The notes under the pieces are model-generated. The model searched no databases, was not told the DNA's origin, and saw nothing but the letters and a program-made list of their open reading frames with translations. The position numbers and the translations under genes were made by a program. This document shows, one piece after another, positions 16,498 through 24,554 of a stretch of 34,405 nt of DNA. Origin of the DNA: JBBQIY01 sp964553035 (GTDB lineage Bacteria; Verrucomicrobiota; Kiritimatiellia; RFP12; UBA3636); assembly GCA_964553035.1 (NCBI GenBank), contig CAZKJH010000024.1, forward strand, positions 1 to 34,405, given 5' to 3'. Every line of letters starts with the position of its first letter. The stretch's first letter is position 1.

Positions 16498-16586
16498 GGG
16501 CACTTCGTTGAGTGCGAAGTGCGTAGTTCAGGCTGGGGGCACCCCAGACCCCGTTTTAAAGAGTAGGGGCACGGCATGCCGTGCCC
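16494..16586 (+). repeat. Three palindromes in the gmd-fcl gap
   Basis: Three hairpins are packed into one short gap. GCACTTCG/CGAAGTGC is at 16500-16507 and 16515-16522, CTGGGG-GCA-CCCCAG at 16533-16547, and the perfect 20-base palindrome GGGCACGGCATGCCGTGCCC at 16567-16586. The first and third are preceded by the same word, GTAGGGGCAC. In the first copy its TAG is the stop codon of gmd. The third ends 13 bases before the fcl start. They look like REP-type dispersed palindromes that inserted at the end of gmd. They might also stabilise or attenuate the gmd-fcl transcript. Confidence 0.7.
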
Positions 16587-16599
16587 GAAGGGGCAAAAT

Positions 16600-17553
16600 A
16601 TGAGTAATACATTTGATAAGACATTGGTTTTAGGACACCGTGGCATGGTGGGGTCAGCCATCGTGCGGAGAATGAAGGATGGTGGTCTTCCGGTACCGGT
16701 TCTCGCTGGCCGTGCCGAACTGGACTGCTTGGATCAAGCGGCTGTGCGCGAGTTCATCGCGAAGGTAGAACCGACCTCGGTTATCATCGCCGCAGCCAAG
16801 GTCGGTGGAATCGAGGCAAACCGGTCGCAGATGGCGGAGTTTATGTACGAGAACCTCATGCTGGCATCCAACGTCATCGAGGCCTGTTACCGTATCGGTG
16901 TCCCGCGCGTGATGTTTTTGGGCAGTTCATGCATCTACCCACGCATGGCAGAACAGCCAATCTGTGAGGATTCGCTTCTCACCGGAACGCTTGAACCCTC
17001 GAATGAAGGTTATGCCATCGCAAAAATAGCGGGCATGAAACTCTGCCAGTACTATCGGCGTCAATACGGGCTTTGCTATCATTCCGTCATGCCGACGAAT
17101 CTCTATGGTCCCGGGGACAGTTATCACCCGAAGCATTCGCATGTATTACCAGCGCTTATTCGAAAATTCGAGGAAGCGAGGGTGGCGAGACAGAAGACCG
17201 TTTCGCTTTGGGGCACAGGGTCTGCTTTACGTGAATTTTTGCACGTCGATGATCTGGCAGATGCGGTGCTGTTCACAATGGGGCTCGACAATCCGCCCGA
17301 CTGGGTGAACGTCGGGTCGGGCGAAGAAGTGTCAATCCGTCAGCTTGCCGAGAGAGTGCGTGAGGCGGTCAGCGTGGACTGCGACATCGCGTGGGATCCC
17401 ACGAAGCCGGATGGTACCCCGCGCAAGCTGCTCGACTGCTCGTTACTCAAGGGCCTTGGCTGGAAGGCCGACATTATGCTCAAAGAAGGACTTGCTCGAA
17501 CAATCGAAGATTATCGGAGGGAAGGAATCGAGGGCGCACGTAGGGATAAATAA
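16600..17553 (+). CDS. fcl: GDP-L-fucose synthase
   Basis: This enzyme carries out epimerisation and NADPH reduction of GDP-4-keto-6-deoxy-mannose to GDP-L-fucose. The 317-residue sequence has the nucleotide loop GHRGMVGSAI (12-21), AAAKVGGI, the motif FLGSSCIYP with its Ser/Cys acid-base residues, the catalytic Tyr138-x3-Lys142 in EGYAIAK, and PTNLYGPGDSYHP..SHVLPALIRKF. The ATG at 16600 was chosen over one 24 bases upstream because the upstream one lies inside a repeat palindrome and AGGGG is suitably placed before 16600. It completes the gmd-fcl pair, so the strain should be able to make GDP-fucose for the polysaccharide encoded next door. Confidence 0.94.
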   Translation: MSNTFDKTLVLGHRGMVGSAIVRRMKDGGLPVPVLAGRAELDCLDQAAVREFIAKVEPTSVIIAAAKVGGIEANRSQMAEFMYENLMLASNVIEACYRIGVPRVMFLGSSCIYPRMAEQPICEDSLLTGTLEPSNEGYAIAKIAGMKLCQYYRRQYGLCYHSVMPTNLYGPGDSYHPKHSHVLPALIRKFEEARVARQKTVSLWGTGSALREFLHVDDLADAVLFTMGLDNPPDWVNVGSGEEVSIRQLAERVREAVSVDCDIAWDPTKPDGTPRKLLDCSLLKGLGWKADIMLKEGLARTIEDYRREGIEGARRDK

Positions 17554-17745
17554 TTTGGCCCAGGACTCTTCTGTCAAAAGTGCATTCGTTAGCACGAATA
17601 TCCGGTCCGTCCCCTCCACGACCGGTTGGCAGGTAAGTAGGATTTTTGAGTTGCCGTTTTAAGAGCACTCCAGTAGAATACTACCGTATTAATTGGCTAT
17701 TTTAGTTGACTAGTGAAACGTTAAACGATAGGACGAAGACAAAAC

Positions 17746-18813
17746 ATGAAGACTCTGAAAATTGGTATTATTGGATGCGGTGGAATTGCACGCTGTGCGC
17801 ATGCTCCCTACTACAAGGACGAGAAGCGCATTAAGATCGTTGCCGTTTGCGATATTTTGGCTGACCGTGTAGAAAAATTTCGTGATGAGCTGTTTCCAAA
17901 GGCCGACATCTATACAGACTACCATGAGCTTCTGAAGCGTGCAGACATCGATGCAGTAGACATCTGCACCCCGAATTACTTGCATTCCGAAATCGCGATT
18001 GCTGCGTTCACTGCAGGAAAGCATGTATTCTGCGAGAAGCCAGATGCCGTCACCCCCGAGAAGGCAATTGCGATGAAGGAAGCCTCTGAAAAGGCTGGTA
18101 AACTCTTGATGGTGATGCGTAATAACCGTTTTTCTGATCCCTCACAGTATGCGAAGAAGTTTATCGATGCCGGCAAAATGGGCGATATCTATGCGGCCCG
18201 CTGTGGCTGGCAGCGTCGTCGCGGCATCCCGGGTAAGGGCGGCTGGTTCACCACCAAAGCACAATCCGGTGGTGGACCCCTCATTGACCTCGGTGTACAC
18301 ATGATCGATCTGACGATTTGGTTAATGGGCAATCCGCGTCCCGTGGCAGTCAGCGGAGCCACCTTCTGCAAGTTTGCAAACGAATCGGGTAAGAGTGATT
18401 CCGTCAATTCAAATTTCGGCGATGCCGTTGCCGATGGAACGTTCGATGTTGAGGATCTCGCCATGGGCTTCATCCGCTTCGACAATGGTGCTGTGCTACA
18501 GATCGAATTCAGTTGGGCATCTAATGTTAAAGAAGAGTGCATCTTCGTTGAACTCCGGGGTTCCAAGGCGGGAATGACATGGCGAAACGGAGGTTTTGTC
18601 GAAATGTATTCGGAAGAAGACGGACAGCTCGTGAACATCCAACCGTCGAGTAAGTTGATGAACGAGGGACATATTCGGAACTTGAAACATTTCGTTGAGG
18701 TTGTTCTCGACGGTAAGGAGCCATGCTTCAAACCGCAGCAGGGCGTCGACATGATTAAGATTCTCTCCGCCGTTTATGAGTCCGCGAAGACGGGGCGTGA
18801 AGTTCGGTTATAA
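17746..18813 (+). CDS. Gfo/Idh/MocA-family oxidoreductase
   Basis: This 355-residue NAD(P)-dependent sugar or cyclitol dehydrogenase has an N-terminal Rossmann fold opening KIGIIGCGGIA, AVCDIL at strand two, DAVDICTPNYLH and the family motif CEKPDAVTPEKA with the catalytic Lys of EKP. The C-terminal alpha/beta domain includes GGGPLIDLGVHMIDL. No signal peptide is present, so it is cytoplasmic. It stands 192 bases after fcl and 26 bases before the IMP cyclohydrolase gene. It could modify a nucleotide sugar for the glycan or belong to sugar catabolism. The position does not settle this, and the substrate cannot be read from sequence. Confidence 0.85.
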   Translation: MKTLKIGIIGCGGIARCAHAPYYKDEKRIKIVAVCDILADRVEKFRDELFPKADIYTDYHELLKRADIDAVDICTPNYLHSEIAIAAFTAGKHVFCEKPDAVTPEKAIAMKEASEKAGKLLMVMRNNRFSDPSQYAKKFIDAGKMGDIYAARCGWQRRRGIPGKGGWFTTKAQSGGGPLIDLGVHMIDLTIWLMGNPRPVAVSGATFCKFANESGKSDSVNSNFGDAVADGTFDVEDLAMGFIRFDNGAVLQIEFSWASNVKEECIFVELRGSKAGMTWRNGGFVEMYSEEDGQLVNIQPSSKLMNEGHIRNLKHFVEVVLDGKEPCFKPQQGVDMIKILSAVYESAKTGREVRL

Positions 18814-18839
18814 GAACAATTCAGAAGGGGGAATTGGGA

Positions 18840-19529
18840 ATGTCATTTAATATCGTGGAGCAAATTGATGGTCGCGTTCAAATTTGCAATGTGTTAGTCA
18901 GCCTTTTCGACAAGAGTGGGCTCGATGTTCTCGTCAAGGGGCTAATGAAGACGTGTCCGAGCGTTCGCTTTTATAGCACGGGTGGTACCTATAAAGCGAT
19001 TGCCGGAATTTTAGGAAAAGCCGCAAAGGAACGTCTCATTTCGGTTTCTGACTACACGGGACAGCCCGAAATGCAAGGCGGGCTTGTCAAGACGCTTGAC
19101 TTCAAGATCTATCTGGGACTCCTCAGCGAGAAATACAATGCTGATCATCAGTCTGATCTGGAGCGAACGGGTGCTGTGGCGTTTGACATGGTCGTCGTCA
19201 ATCTTTACCCGTTTAAGCAGGTGGTATCACTGGAGGGAGTTACACCCGAGATGGCGCGAACCAATATCGACATCGGTGGGCCTTGCATGATCCGGGCATC
19301 AGCCAAAAATTACATCCGCGTGGCTTCGGTTACAGAAGTCGAGGACTATGCGAGCTTGATCGAGGAGGTGCGTACGAACAAGGGTTCTATCAGTCTTGAT
19401 ACTCGTTTTAAATTGATGAAGAAAGCATTTGCGCACACGGCGGCTTACGATTCCGCTATTGCCACGTACTTTGCTGCGGTGACGCCGGAAGCGGTTGCCG
19501 AAACCTATGACTGGCCGCCAACCCAATGA
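18840..19529 (+). CDS. purH: Stand-alone IMP cyclohydrolase domain (PurH N-terminal half)
   Basis: This 229-residue protein corresponds to the N-terminal, MGS-like half of PurH, which closes FAICAR to IMP in the last step of purine synthesis. The visible motifs are VSLFDKSGLD, FYSTGGTYK, TGQPEMQGGLVKTLDFKI (usually a TLHPK ending), VVNLYPF with the conserved Tyr, and TNIDIGGPCMIRASAKNY with the conserved Asp and Lys. The C-terminal AICAR transformylase half, about 300 residues, is absent and the frame closes cleanly, so this is a separate single-domain gene and not a truncation. The ATG at 18840 with AAGGGGG before it is preferred over the TTG six bases earlier. It overlaps the PHP gene by ATGA. 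Confidence 0.88.
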   Translation: MSFNIVEQIDGRVQICNVLVSLFDKSGLDVLVKGLMKTCPSVRFYSTGGTYKAIAGILGKAAKERLISVSDYTGQPEMQGGLVKTLDFKIYLGLLSEKYNADHQSDLERTGAVAFDMVVVNLYPFKQVVSLEGVTPEMARTNIDIGGPCMIRASAKNYIRVASVTEVEDYASLIEEVRTNKGSISLDTRFKLMKKAFAHTAAYDSAIATYFAAVTPEAVAETYDWPPTQ

Positions 19530-20374
19530 TAGACTTACACATCCACTCCACTTTTTCTGACGGCTCGCTTAGTCCTGAAGCACTGGTGGAGCTGGGTGCC
19601 GCCGCTGGGCTGACCGCGATGACGCTAACCGACCATGACACCACGGGTGGCGTTCAGCGTTTTTTATCGGCAACAGCGGCAAAGGGGATCCGTTCGGTTT
19701 CAGGCATCGAACTGAGCGTCGATGTGCCTGGCGCGACCGTTCACATTTTGGCGTACGGTTGCGACCCCACATACACGGCACTCAACGATGCCCTCGCCAG
19801 CGTTCGAGAGGGACGGCATCGTCGGAACGTAGAAATTCTCTCAAAACTCAGCAAGCTCGGCTGCAGCATTGCGTGGAACGATGTTCTGAAGTTTGCTGGT
19901 GAAGAGGGGCTTGTGGCTCGGCCCCATTTTGCGCAGGCACTCATCAAAAAGGGCTATGCGCGTAGCAAGCAAGATGCGTTCGATCACTACCTCGCCAAAG
20001 GTGCGGCAGCTTACGCCGACCGCTATCGACTTCATCCGGAGGAGGCCATCCGCCTCATCACAGCGGCTGGGGGGATTGCTTCGCTGGCTCATCCTTCTCT
20101 TTGCGGGCTTTCTTCAGTCGAGTTGAGTGCTCTCGTCGGTCGGCTGGTGTCATACGGGCTGGCTGGGATTGAGACCTACTATACCGGGCACGGTGAAGTG
20201 GAGGTGTCGGAGTACCTTGGTTATGGGCAGACATTCGGACTCATTGCTACGGGAGGCAGTGACTTCCATGGCGATATGTCGCCGGGGATACAAATCGGGT
20301 CGGCCTACGGGTCGCTCTGCATCCCCGATGAAATTTTCGATGGGCTATTACAAAGACTTGGTCGTGCCTGCTGA
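19526..20374 (+). CDS. PHP-domain phosphoesterase
   Basis: This 282-residue protein belongs to the PHP family and is close to the YciV/RNase AM type that hydrolyses nucleoside 3',5'-bisphosphates or 5' ends of short RNA. The trinuclear metal site is complete: DLHIHSTFSDGS (first His pair and Asp), LTDHDT, GIELS with Glu, ARPHFA, SLAHPS and GGSDFHG. An inserted helical domain lies around residues 100-170. The start ATG overlaps the stop of the IMP cyclohydrolase gene in ATGA, so the two are translationally coupled. This links it to nucleotide metabolism by position. It is cytoplasmic, with no signal peptide. Confidence 0.87.
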   Translation: MIDLHIHSTFSDGSLSPEALVELGAAAGLTAMTLTDHDTTGGVQRFLSATAAKGIRSVSGIELSVDVPGATVHILAYGCDPTYTALNDALASVREGRHRRNVEILSKLSKLGCSIAWNDVLKFAGEEGLVARPHFAQALIKKGYARSKQDAFDHYLAKGAAAYADRYRLHPEEAIRLITAAGGIASLAHPSLCGLSSVELSALVGRLVSYGLAGIETYYTGHGEVEVSEYLGYGQTFGLIATGGSDFHGDMSPGIQIGSAYGSLCIPDEIFDGLLQRLGRAC

Positions 20375-20403
20375 GGGACGGTGATGTCTCAAGGAGATTT
20401 GCA

Positions 20404-21294
20404 ATGCGTGATGAAAAACGTGAAAAGTGGATTATTCTCTTAACCGACCTGATTCGCTGGGCGGCCACCGACCTGCCACAGGATGTCGCAACCGCACTTC
20501 GTGTCAGCCTCAAGGCTGAAGATATCGACGGCAGTGCATGCCCCACGCTAAGGACGATTCTCGAGAATGCCGATCTGGCGCGTACCCACACCATTCCCAT
20601 GTGTCAGGATACGGGGACGCTTACCTTCTGGTTTGAGGTGCCTCACGGCTCCGACGCTTCGTTTTATGAGCAGGCGACATGTCAGGCTGTCCGAAAAGCC
20701 ACTGAAAATGGCTGGCTGCGCCTCAATGTAATCAACGTGCCTTCGGGCACGCAGGTTCCCGACAATGTGGCCCCAGGTAATCCCACGATCCATATCGAGC
20801 AGTGCGCGGTCGATGAAGTGAAGGTAAGTTTGCTTTTGAAGGGCGGGGGCTGTGAGAACGTGAGTACACAGTACAGCCTTCCTGATACCGGACTCAAGGC
20901 CGGACGCGATATGGACGGCATTCGGCGCTGTTTGCTCGACGCAGTCTGGCGAGCGCAGGGCAACGGTTGCGCACCTGGCATTCTTGGTGTTTGCATTGGC
21001 GGCGACCGTGCCAATGGCTATGGTAAGGCGAAGGAACAATTGTTGCGTCAACTTACCGACATTTCGCCTTCACCTGAGCTGGCGGAGCTAGAGCGCCGTG
21101 TGTTCGCAGAGGCCAACACGCTTGGCATCGGCCCGATGGGTCTTGGCGGCAAGACGACTCTGATCGGTGTCAAGGTGTCGACTCTGCCACGACTACCCGC
21201 ATCGTACTTTGTGACGGTTGCTTACAGTTGCTGGGCGTGTCGCAGACAAACTATTTGTGTGAGCTTAGACGGCCAGATTCGTCACGAACCCTAA
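20404..21294 (+). CDS. Class I fumarase/tartrate dehydratase alpha subunit
   Basis: This 296-residue protein matches the alpha subunit (N-terminal half) of oxygen-sensitive class I fumarate hydratases and L-tartrate dehydratases, which carry a 4Fe-4S cluster and interconvert fumarate and malate. It shows PMCQDTGT with Cys67 as a likely cluster ligand, IHIE, KGGGCEN, GCAPGILGVCIGGDR with Cys189 or Cys197, and the ending LPRLPASYFVTVAYSCWACRR. The ribosome site AAGGAG lies before the ATG. Normally a beta subunit gene follows or is fused, but here the next gene is unrelated and the frame ends normally. The partner must lie elsewhere if the enzyme is active. Confidence 0.85.
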   Translation: MRDEKREKWIILLTDLIRWAATDLPQDVATALRVSLKAEDIDGSACPTLRTILENADLARTHTIPMCQDTGTLTFWFEVPHGSDASFYEQATCQAVRKATENGWLRLNVINVPSGTQVPDNVAPGNPTIHIEQCAVDEVKVSLLLKGGGCENVSTQYSLPDTGLKAGRDMDGIRRCLLDAVWRAQGNGCAPGILGVCIGGDRANGYGKAKEQLLRQLTDISPSPELAELERRVFAEANTLGIGPMGLGGKTTLIGVKVSTLPRLPASYFVTVAYSCWACRRQTICVSLDGQIRHEP

Positions 21295-21305
21295 GGATGC
21301 GGTGC

Positions 21306-22454
21306 ATGGAGGCTATTTTGAAACCGAGTCAAAAAACAGCGATGAACGTAATTTTATTGGGTCTGGTGACCGCAGGGCTTCTTATTGCCAGTGGGCTTCA
21401 GAGTCGTTCGTTACGCACGGAGCGGCACGGCGCGTTGGGATACTATAGCGCGGGGTACAGCGCTGATGTTCCGCCGATGATTACGTTTGTGAGCGTAGCT
21501 CTCGGAGGTTTTCGTGGGGTGATTGCCGATCTGCTCTGGCTTCGTGTGAGCAAGATGCAGGAGGAACAGCGCTTTGTTGAACTCGTGCAACTCTCCGATT
21601 GGATTACCAAGCTACAGCCTCACATGGCCGAGGTGTGGGTTTTTCATGCTTGGAATATGTCGTACAACGTCAGTGTGCTGATGTCGCGTCCTGAAGATAA
21701 GTGGCGCTGGGTGCAGAACGGCATCGAGCTCCTGCGTGACGAAGGGCTGGTACTGAATCCTCGTAGTGCGATGCTGCATCGCGAACTGGGGTGGATGTTT
21801 CAGCACAAACTCGGCATGGAGGGTGATCGTGCCTCGTGGTACTACCGCCGGGAGTGGGTGCGAACTGTTTCTGCTTATCTTGCTGAAGACGGAGGAATCC
21901 CAGATGATGAAGGTATTCTCGCCTCCGAGCTTGAGGCGAGCCTGAAGATGGACGCCGCCACGATGGTTGAGATCGAGGCTGAGTTTGGCAAAATTGATTG
22001 GCGCATGCCGATGGCACATTCGCTGTATTGGGGATGGACGGGTTTGAAAGTAGCGCGAGATAATGAAAAGTTGCCTTGCCGTAGAATGATTTATGCGTCG
22101 TTGATGGAGATGGCTCGCCGAAACGGAATCTTGGTTGGAGATTTAGACCCCGAATACGCAGAATTTCGTGCTCGCCCGAATGCCGCGCTCATCAGTCCAA
22201 CGCTGAAGTTTATTGAAGACACGATGGCGATGCACGATTTTAGCGGAATTCGCTTCGCCTACATGGGACTATTGCGCCAAGGAATGCACCTTCAGTTAGC
22301 AGAAGGCCAGGAGGCTGAGGCGAGAAGCCTCTACGGTAAGATGGTTGAATTTTTTAAAGGGAAGACAGAACGTCAACTTCCCGGCTTCGAAGACACGCTT
22401 CGGGCGAGTGATGAGTTTTATGAAGATATGATGCGTGCTGCTGGATTTAATTAA
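21306..22454 (+). CDS. Membrane-anchored protein of unknown function
   Basis: I do not recognise a named family. The 382-residue product has one N-terminal membrane helix (about residues 13-30) preceded by lysines, so most of it should lie outside the cytoplasm. The rest is largely helical and rich in Trp and Met. It includes GGFRGVIADLLWLRVSKMQEE, then DWITKLQPHMAEVWVFHAWNMSYN and LGWMFQHK, whose spacing resembles TPR-like helix pairs. The ATG at 21306 (AAGG nine bases before) is preferred. An in-frame ATG at 21297 is also possible, and a longer frame to 21228 would overlap the fumarase gene. It starts 11 bases after that gene and may be co-transcribed with it. Confidence 0.7.
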   Translation: MEAILKPSQKTAMNVILLGLVTAGLLIASGLQSRSLRTERHGALGYYSAGYSADVPPMITFVSVALGGFRGVIADLLWLRVSKMQEEQRFVELVQLSDWITKLQPHMAEVWVFHAWNMSYNVSVLMSRPEDKWRWVQNGIELLRDEGLVLNPRSAMLHRELGWMFQHKLGMEGDRASWYYRREWVRTVSAYLAEDGGIPDDEGILASELEASLKMDAATMVEIEAEFGKIDWRMPMAHSLYWGWTGLKVARDNEKLPCRRMIYASLMEMARRNGILVGDLDPEYAEFRARPNAALISPTLKFIEDTMAMHDFSGIRFAYMGLLRQGMHLQLAEGQEAEARSLYGKMVEFFKGKTERQLPGFEDTLRASDEFYEDMMRAAGFN

Positions 22455-22504
22455 GAACCGCCGCTCCACCTCGTGAACGGTTACCAGCTGAAGAAAAGAA
22501 AAGC

Positions 22505-22543
22505 TTGACAGGGGAGTGAGAATATGAGATGTTAGCGCTAACA
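22505..22543 (+). promoter_or_regulatory. Promoter with LacI-family operator
   Basis: TTGACA at 22505-22510 is a perfect -35 box. The perfect palindrome TGTTAGCGCTAACA at 22530-22543, with the central CG usual for LacI/GalR-family operators, covers the place where the -10 box would fall (GATGTT at 22527-22532 is a weak match). A bound repressor would block RNA polymerase. The next gene is the LacI-family regulator, so autoregulation of it and of the carbohydrate cluster behind it is the simple reading. Confidence 0.75.
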
Positions 22544-22559
22544 ACAGCTAGGATTGTGA

Positions 22560-23585
22560 ATGACATCGTTAAAAGACATCGCAGCGGAAACGGGGCTTTC
22601 GATGATGACCGTCAGCCGGGCATTACGCCAAGACGGGCCGGTGAGCGCGGTCACCAAAGCCCGGGTGAGGGCCTGTGCGCAACGCCTCGATTATCGTCCG
22701 AATTTGGCCGCACGAAGTCTGAGCACCGGGCAAAGCCGGATGCTGTGCGCTGTGTGCGCGAACATGGAAGAAAGACACTTTATACGGCTTTCCGCCTTTG
22801 TGGAGACGTGCCGCGCGGCGGATTATGATGTCACCGTGATGTTCGAAGCGGGTAGCGATGCCCGATCGCACGCGAAGTTCGCAGACGGTGCTTTCGGCGT
22901 ACGGGCGCAGGGAATCGCAGTGTTTGCAGACAAGCCGGATTTCGGAAGTTTGGTCCACGTGTTGCAGGCAGGCGGTATGTCATGCGTATTGGTCGATCCG
23001 GGCTTGTCGCCACCGGATCGCCCGGAGAACGGCGCGGGTGAGGCCGGCAACGATTTGACGGATGTAATCCGGATTGACCGTCAGTGGGGCATGCAGGAGG
23101 CGGTGCGGTATTTGGTGGCAGGGGGGCGACACCGGATTCTCTATGCGGGATTGAACCGGGCAAACTCGCGTGGGCGCTACGAGGGGTATTGCCGGGGGCT
23201 GAAGGAATCCGGCATCCTTCCGGCGGCGCTGATTACGCAGGGGCACAACTTTGAAGACGGGCGGGCGGCGGCAGACCAGATTCTCGCCATGCAACCGCGT
23301 CCAGATGCCGTCGTCGCCTATGACGATCCTTTGGCGCTGGGATTGCTGAACCGTTTTGCGGAATTAGGGGTGAAGGTTCCCGGAGAACTCGCGGTAATCG
23401 GCTTTGATGATCGTCCAGCGGCGGCGATGGCGTATCCGTCCTTGACGACGGTGGCCTTGCCCAACCGGGAACTGGGCGAAGCGGCAGCGGAAATCCTGCT
23501 GCGGCGTATTGATGGGGATTCCCGCCCCAGTGGGGCTTTGAGTACAACATTGAAAACGCACCTGGTGGTGCGGCAAAGTGCGTAA
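22560..23585 (+). CDS. LacI-family transcriptional repressor
   Basis: This 341-residue LacI/GalR-type regulator has an N-terminal helix-turn-helix TSLKDIAAETGLSMMTVSRALR, followed by the hinge helix YRPNLAARSLSTG. Residues about 60-341 form the periplasmic-binding-like effector domain with IRIDRQWGMQEAVRYL, a GRYEGYCRGLKESG segment, DAVVAYDDPLALGLL and the closing AVIGFDDRPAAAMAYPSLTTVALP. It should bind the palindrome just upstream and release DNA on binding a sugar. AGGA lies seven bases before the ATG. It heads a run of six same-strand carbohydrate genes with short gaps, which are its likely targets. Confidence 0.93.
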   Translation: MTSLKDIAAETGLSMMTVSRALRQDGPVSAVTKARVRACAQRLDYRPNLAARSLSTGQSRMLCAVCANMEERHFIRLSAFVETCRAADYDVTVMFEAGSDARSHAKFADGAFGVRAQGIAVFADKPDFGSLVHVLQAGGMSCVLVDPGLSPPDRPENGAGEAGNDLTDVIRIDRQWGMQEAVRYLVAGGRHRILYAGLNRANSRGRYEGYCRGLKESGILPAALITQGHNFEDGRAAADQILAMQPRPDAVVAYDDPLALGLLNRFAELGVKVPGELAVIGFDDRPAAAMAYPSLTTVALPNRELGEAAAEILLRRIDGDSRPSGALSTTLKTHLVVRQSA

Positions 23586-23600
23586 GGAGATGATGGCATC

Positions 23601-24545
23601 ATGATTACACCTGGAAAAAAATGGATGGACACGGATGGAAACCCGATTCAGGCGCATAGCGGCGGGTTACTGGAGGAAAACGGCCTTTATTACTGGTACG
23701 GCGGAAACAAGGGGGCCCCGACCCTGCCGGATGCCATGTGGAAAATCCGGGTGGAACTGGTGGGCGTGTCCTGTTACGTCTCCAGCGATCTGGTGAACTG
23801 GAGAAACGCCGGCTTAGTCCTGCCCGCCCGTCCAGACGATCTCGAACACGACCTGCATCCCCGCAACACGCTGGAACGGCCCAAGGTGCTGAAATGCCCA
23901 GCCACCGGCCGGTATGTCATGTGGATGAACATGGATAACCATACGCGAGACCTGATCGGGGTGGGCGTGGCGGTGGCGGACTATCCGGAGGGGCCGTTTG
24001 AATACCTCCGCAGTTTTCGTCCCCACGGCTGCGACAGTCGTGACATGACGGTATTTCAGGATCATGACGGCAGTGCCTGGCTTGTCTATGCCTCAGAAAA
24101 AAACAATACCCTGCATGTCGGACGTTTATCTGATGATTATCTTGATTTAGCGGGGGATTATACCCGCATTATGATCGGTCGGAGGCGCGAAGCACCGACC
24201 TTGTTCCGGAACCGGGAGCGGATCTACTTGATGACCTCGGGCTGCACCGGCTGGAACCCGAATCCTTCCGAAATGGCCGTGGCAGAAAGCGTGACCGGGC
24301 CCTGGACATTGCTGGGCGATCCCTTTGTCGGCGATGCGGAGGGAACGTCGTTCCGCTCCCAGAGTACCTGGGTGATTCCGATGCCGGGGGGGGCGGACGG
24401 ACGGTTTATTTACATCGGCGACCGATGGAACCTGGAAGACTTGGGGGCTTCCACTTACATCTGGCTGCCGATGTCGGTGCGAGAGGGGCAGGTCACGATC
24501 GAATGGCGTAATAGTTGGAATCCAGAAACAGAAAGAAAATCATAA
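23601..24545 (+). CDS. GH43-type glycoside hydrolase (galactanase-like subfamily)
   Basis: This 314-residue five-bladed propeller enzyme is of GH43, closest by motif to the exo-beta-1,3-galactanase-like group (subfamily 24 type). It shows DTDGNPIQAHSGGLL, YYWYGG, LERPKVL with Glu92, CDSRDMTVFQDHDG with Asp148, RREAPTLF with Glu197 as the likely general acid, LMTSGCTGWNPN and SFRSQST with Gln254 at the place of the unusual Gln described for such galactanases. No signal peptide is present, so it should act in the cytoplasm on imported oligosaccharides. AAGGAG follows directly on the LacI stop. A paralogue lies at the end of the window. Substrate assignment is inference. Confidence 0.82.
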   Translation: MITPGKKWMDTDGNPIQAHSGGLLEENGLYYWYGGNKGAPTLPDAMWKIRVELVGVSCYVSSDLVNWRNAGLVLPARPDDLEHDLHPRNTLERPKVLKCPATGRYVMWMNMDNHTRDLIGVGVAVADYPEGPFEYLRSFRPHGCDSRDMTVFQDHDGSAWLVYASEKNNTLHVGRLSDDYLDLAGDYTRIMIGRRREAPTLFRNRERIYLMTSGCTGWNPNPSEMAVAESVTGPWTLLGDPFVGDAEGTSFRSQSTWVIPMPGGADGRFIYIGDRWNLEDLGASTYIWLPMSVREGQVTIEWRNSWNPETERKS

Positions 24546-24554
24546 GGAGATAAC

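Noticed and set aside
22529..22828. Plus-strand frame starting in the operator
   Set aside because: It overlaps the LacI gene in another frame and begins inside the operator palindrome. The product has no family pattern.
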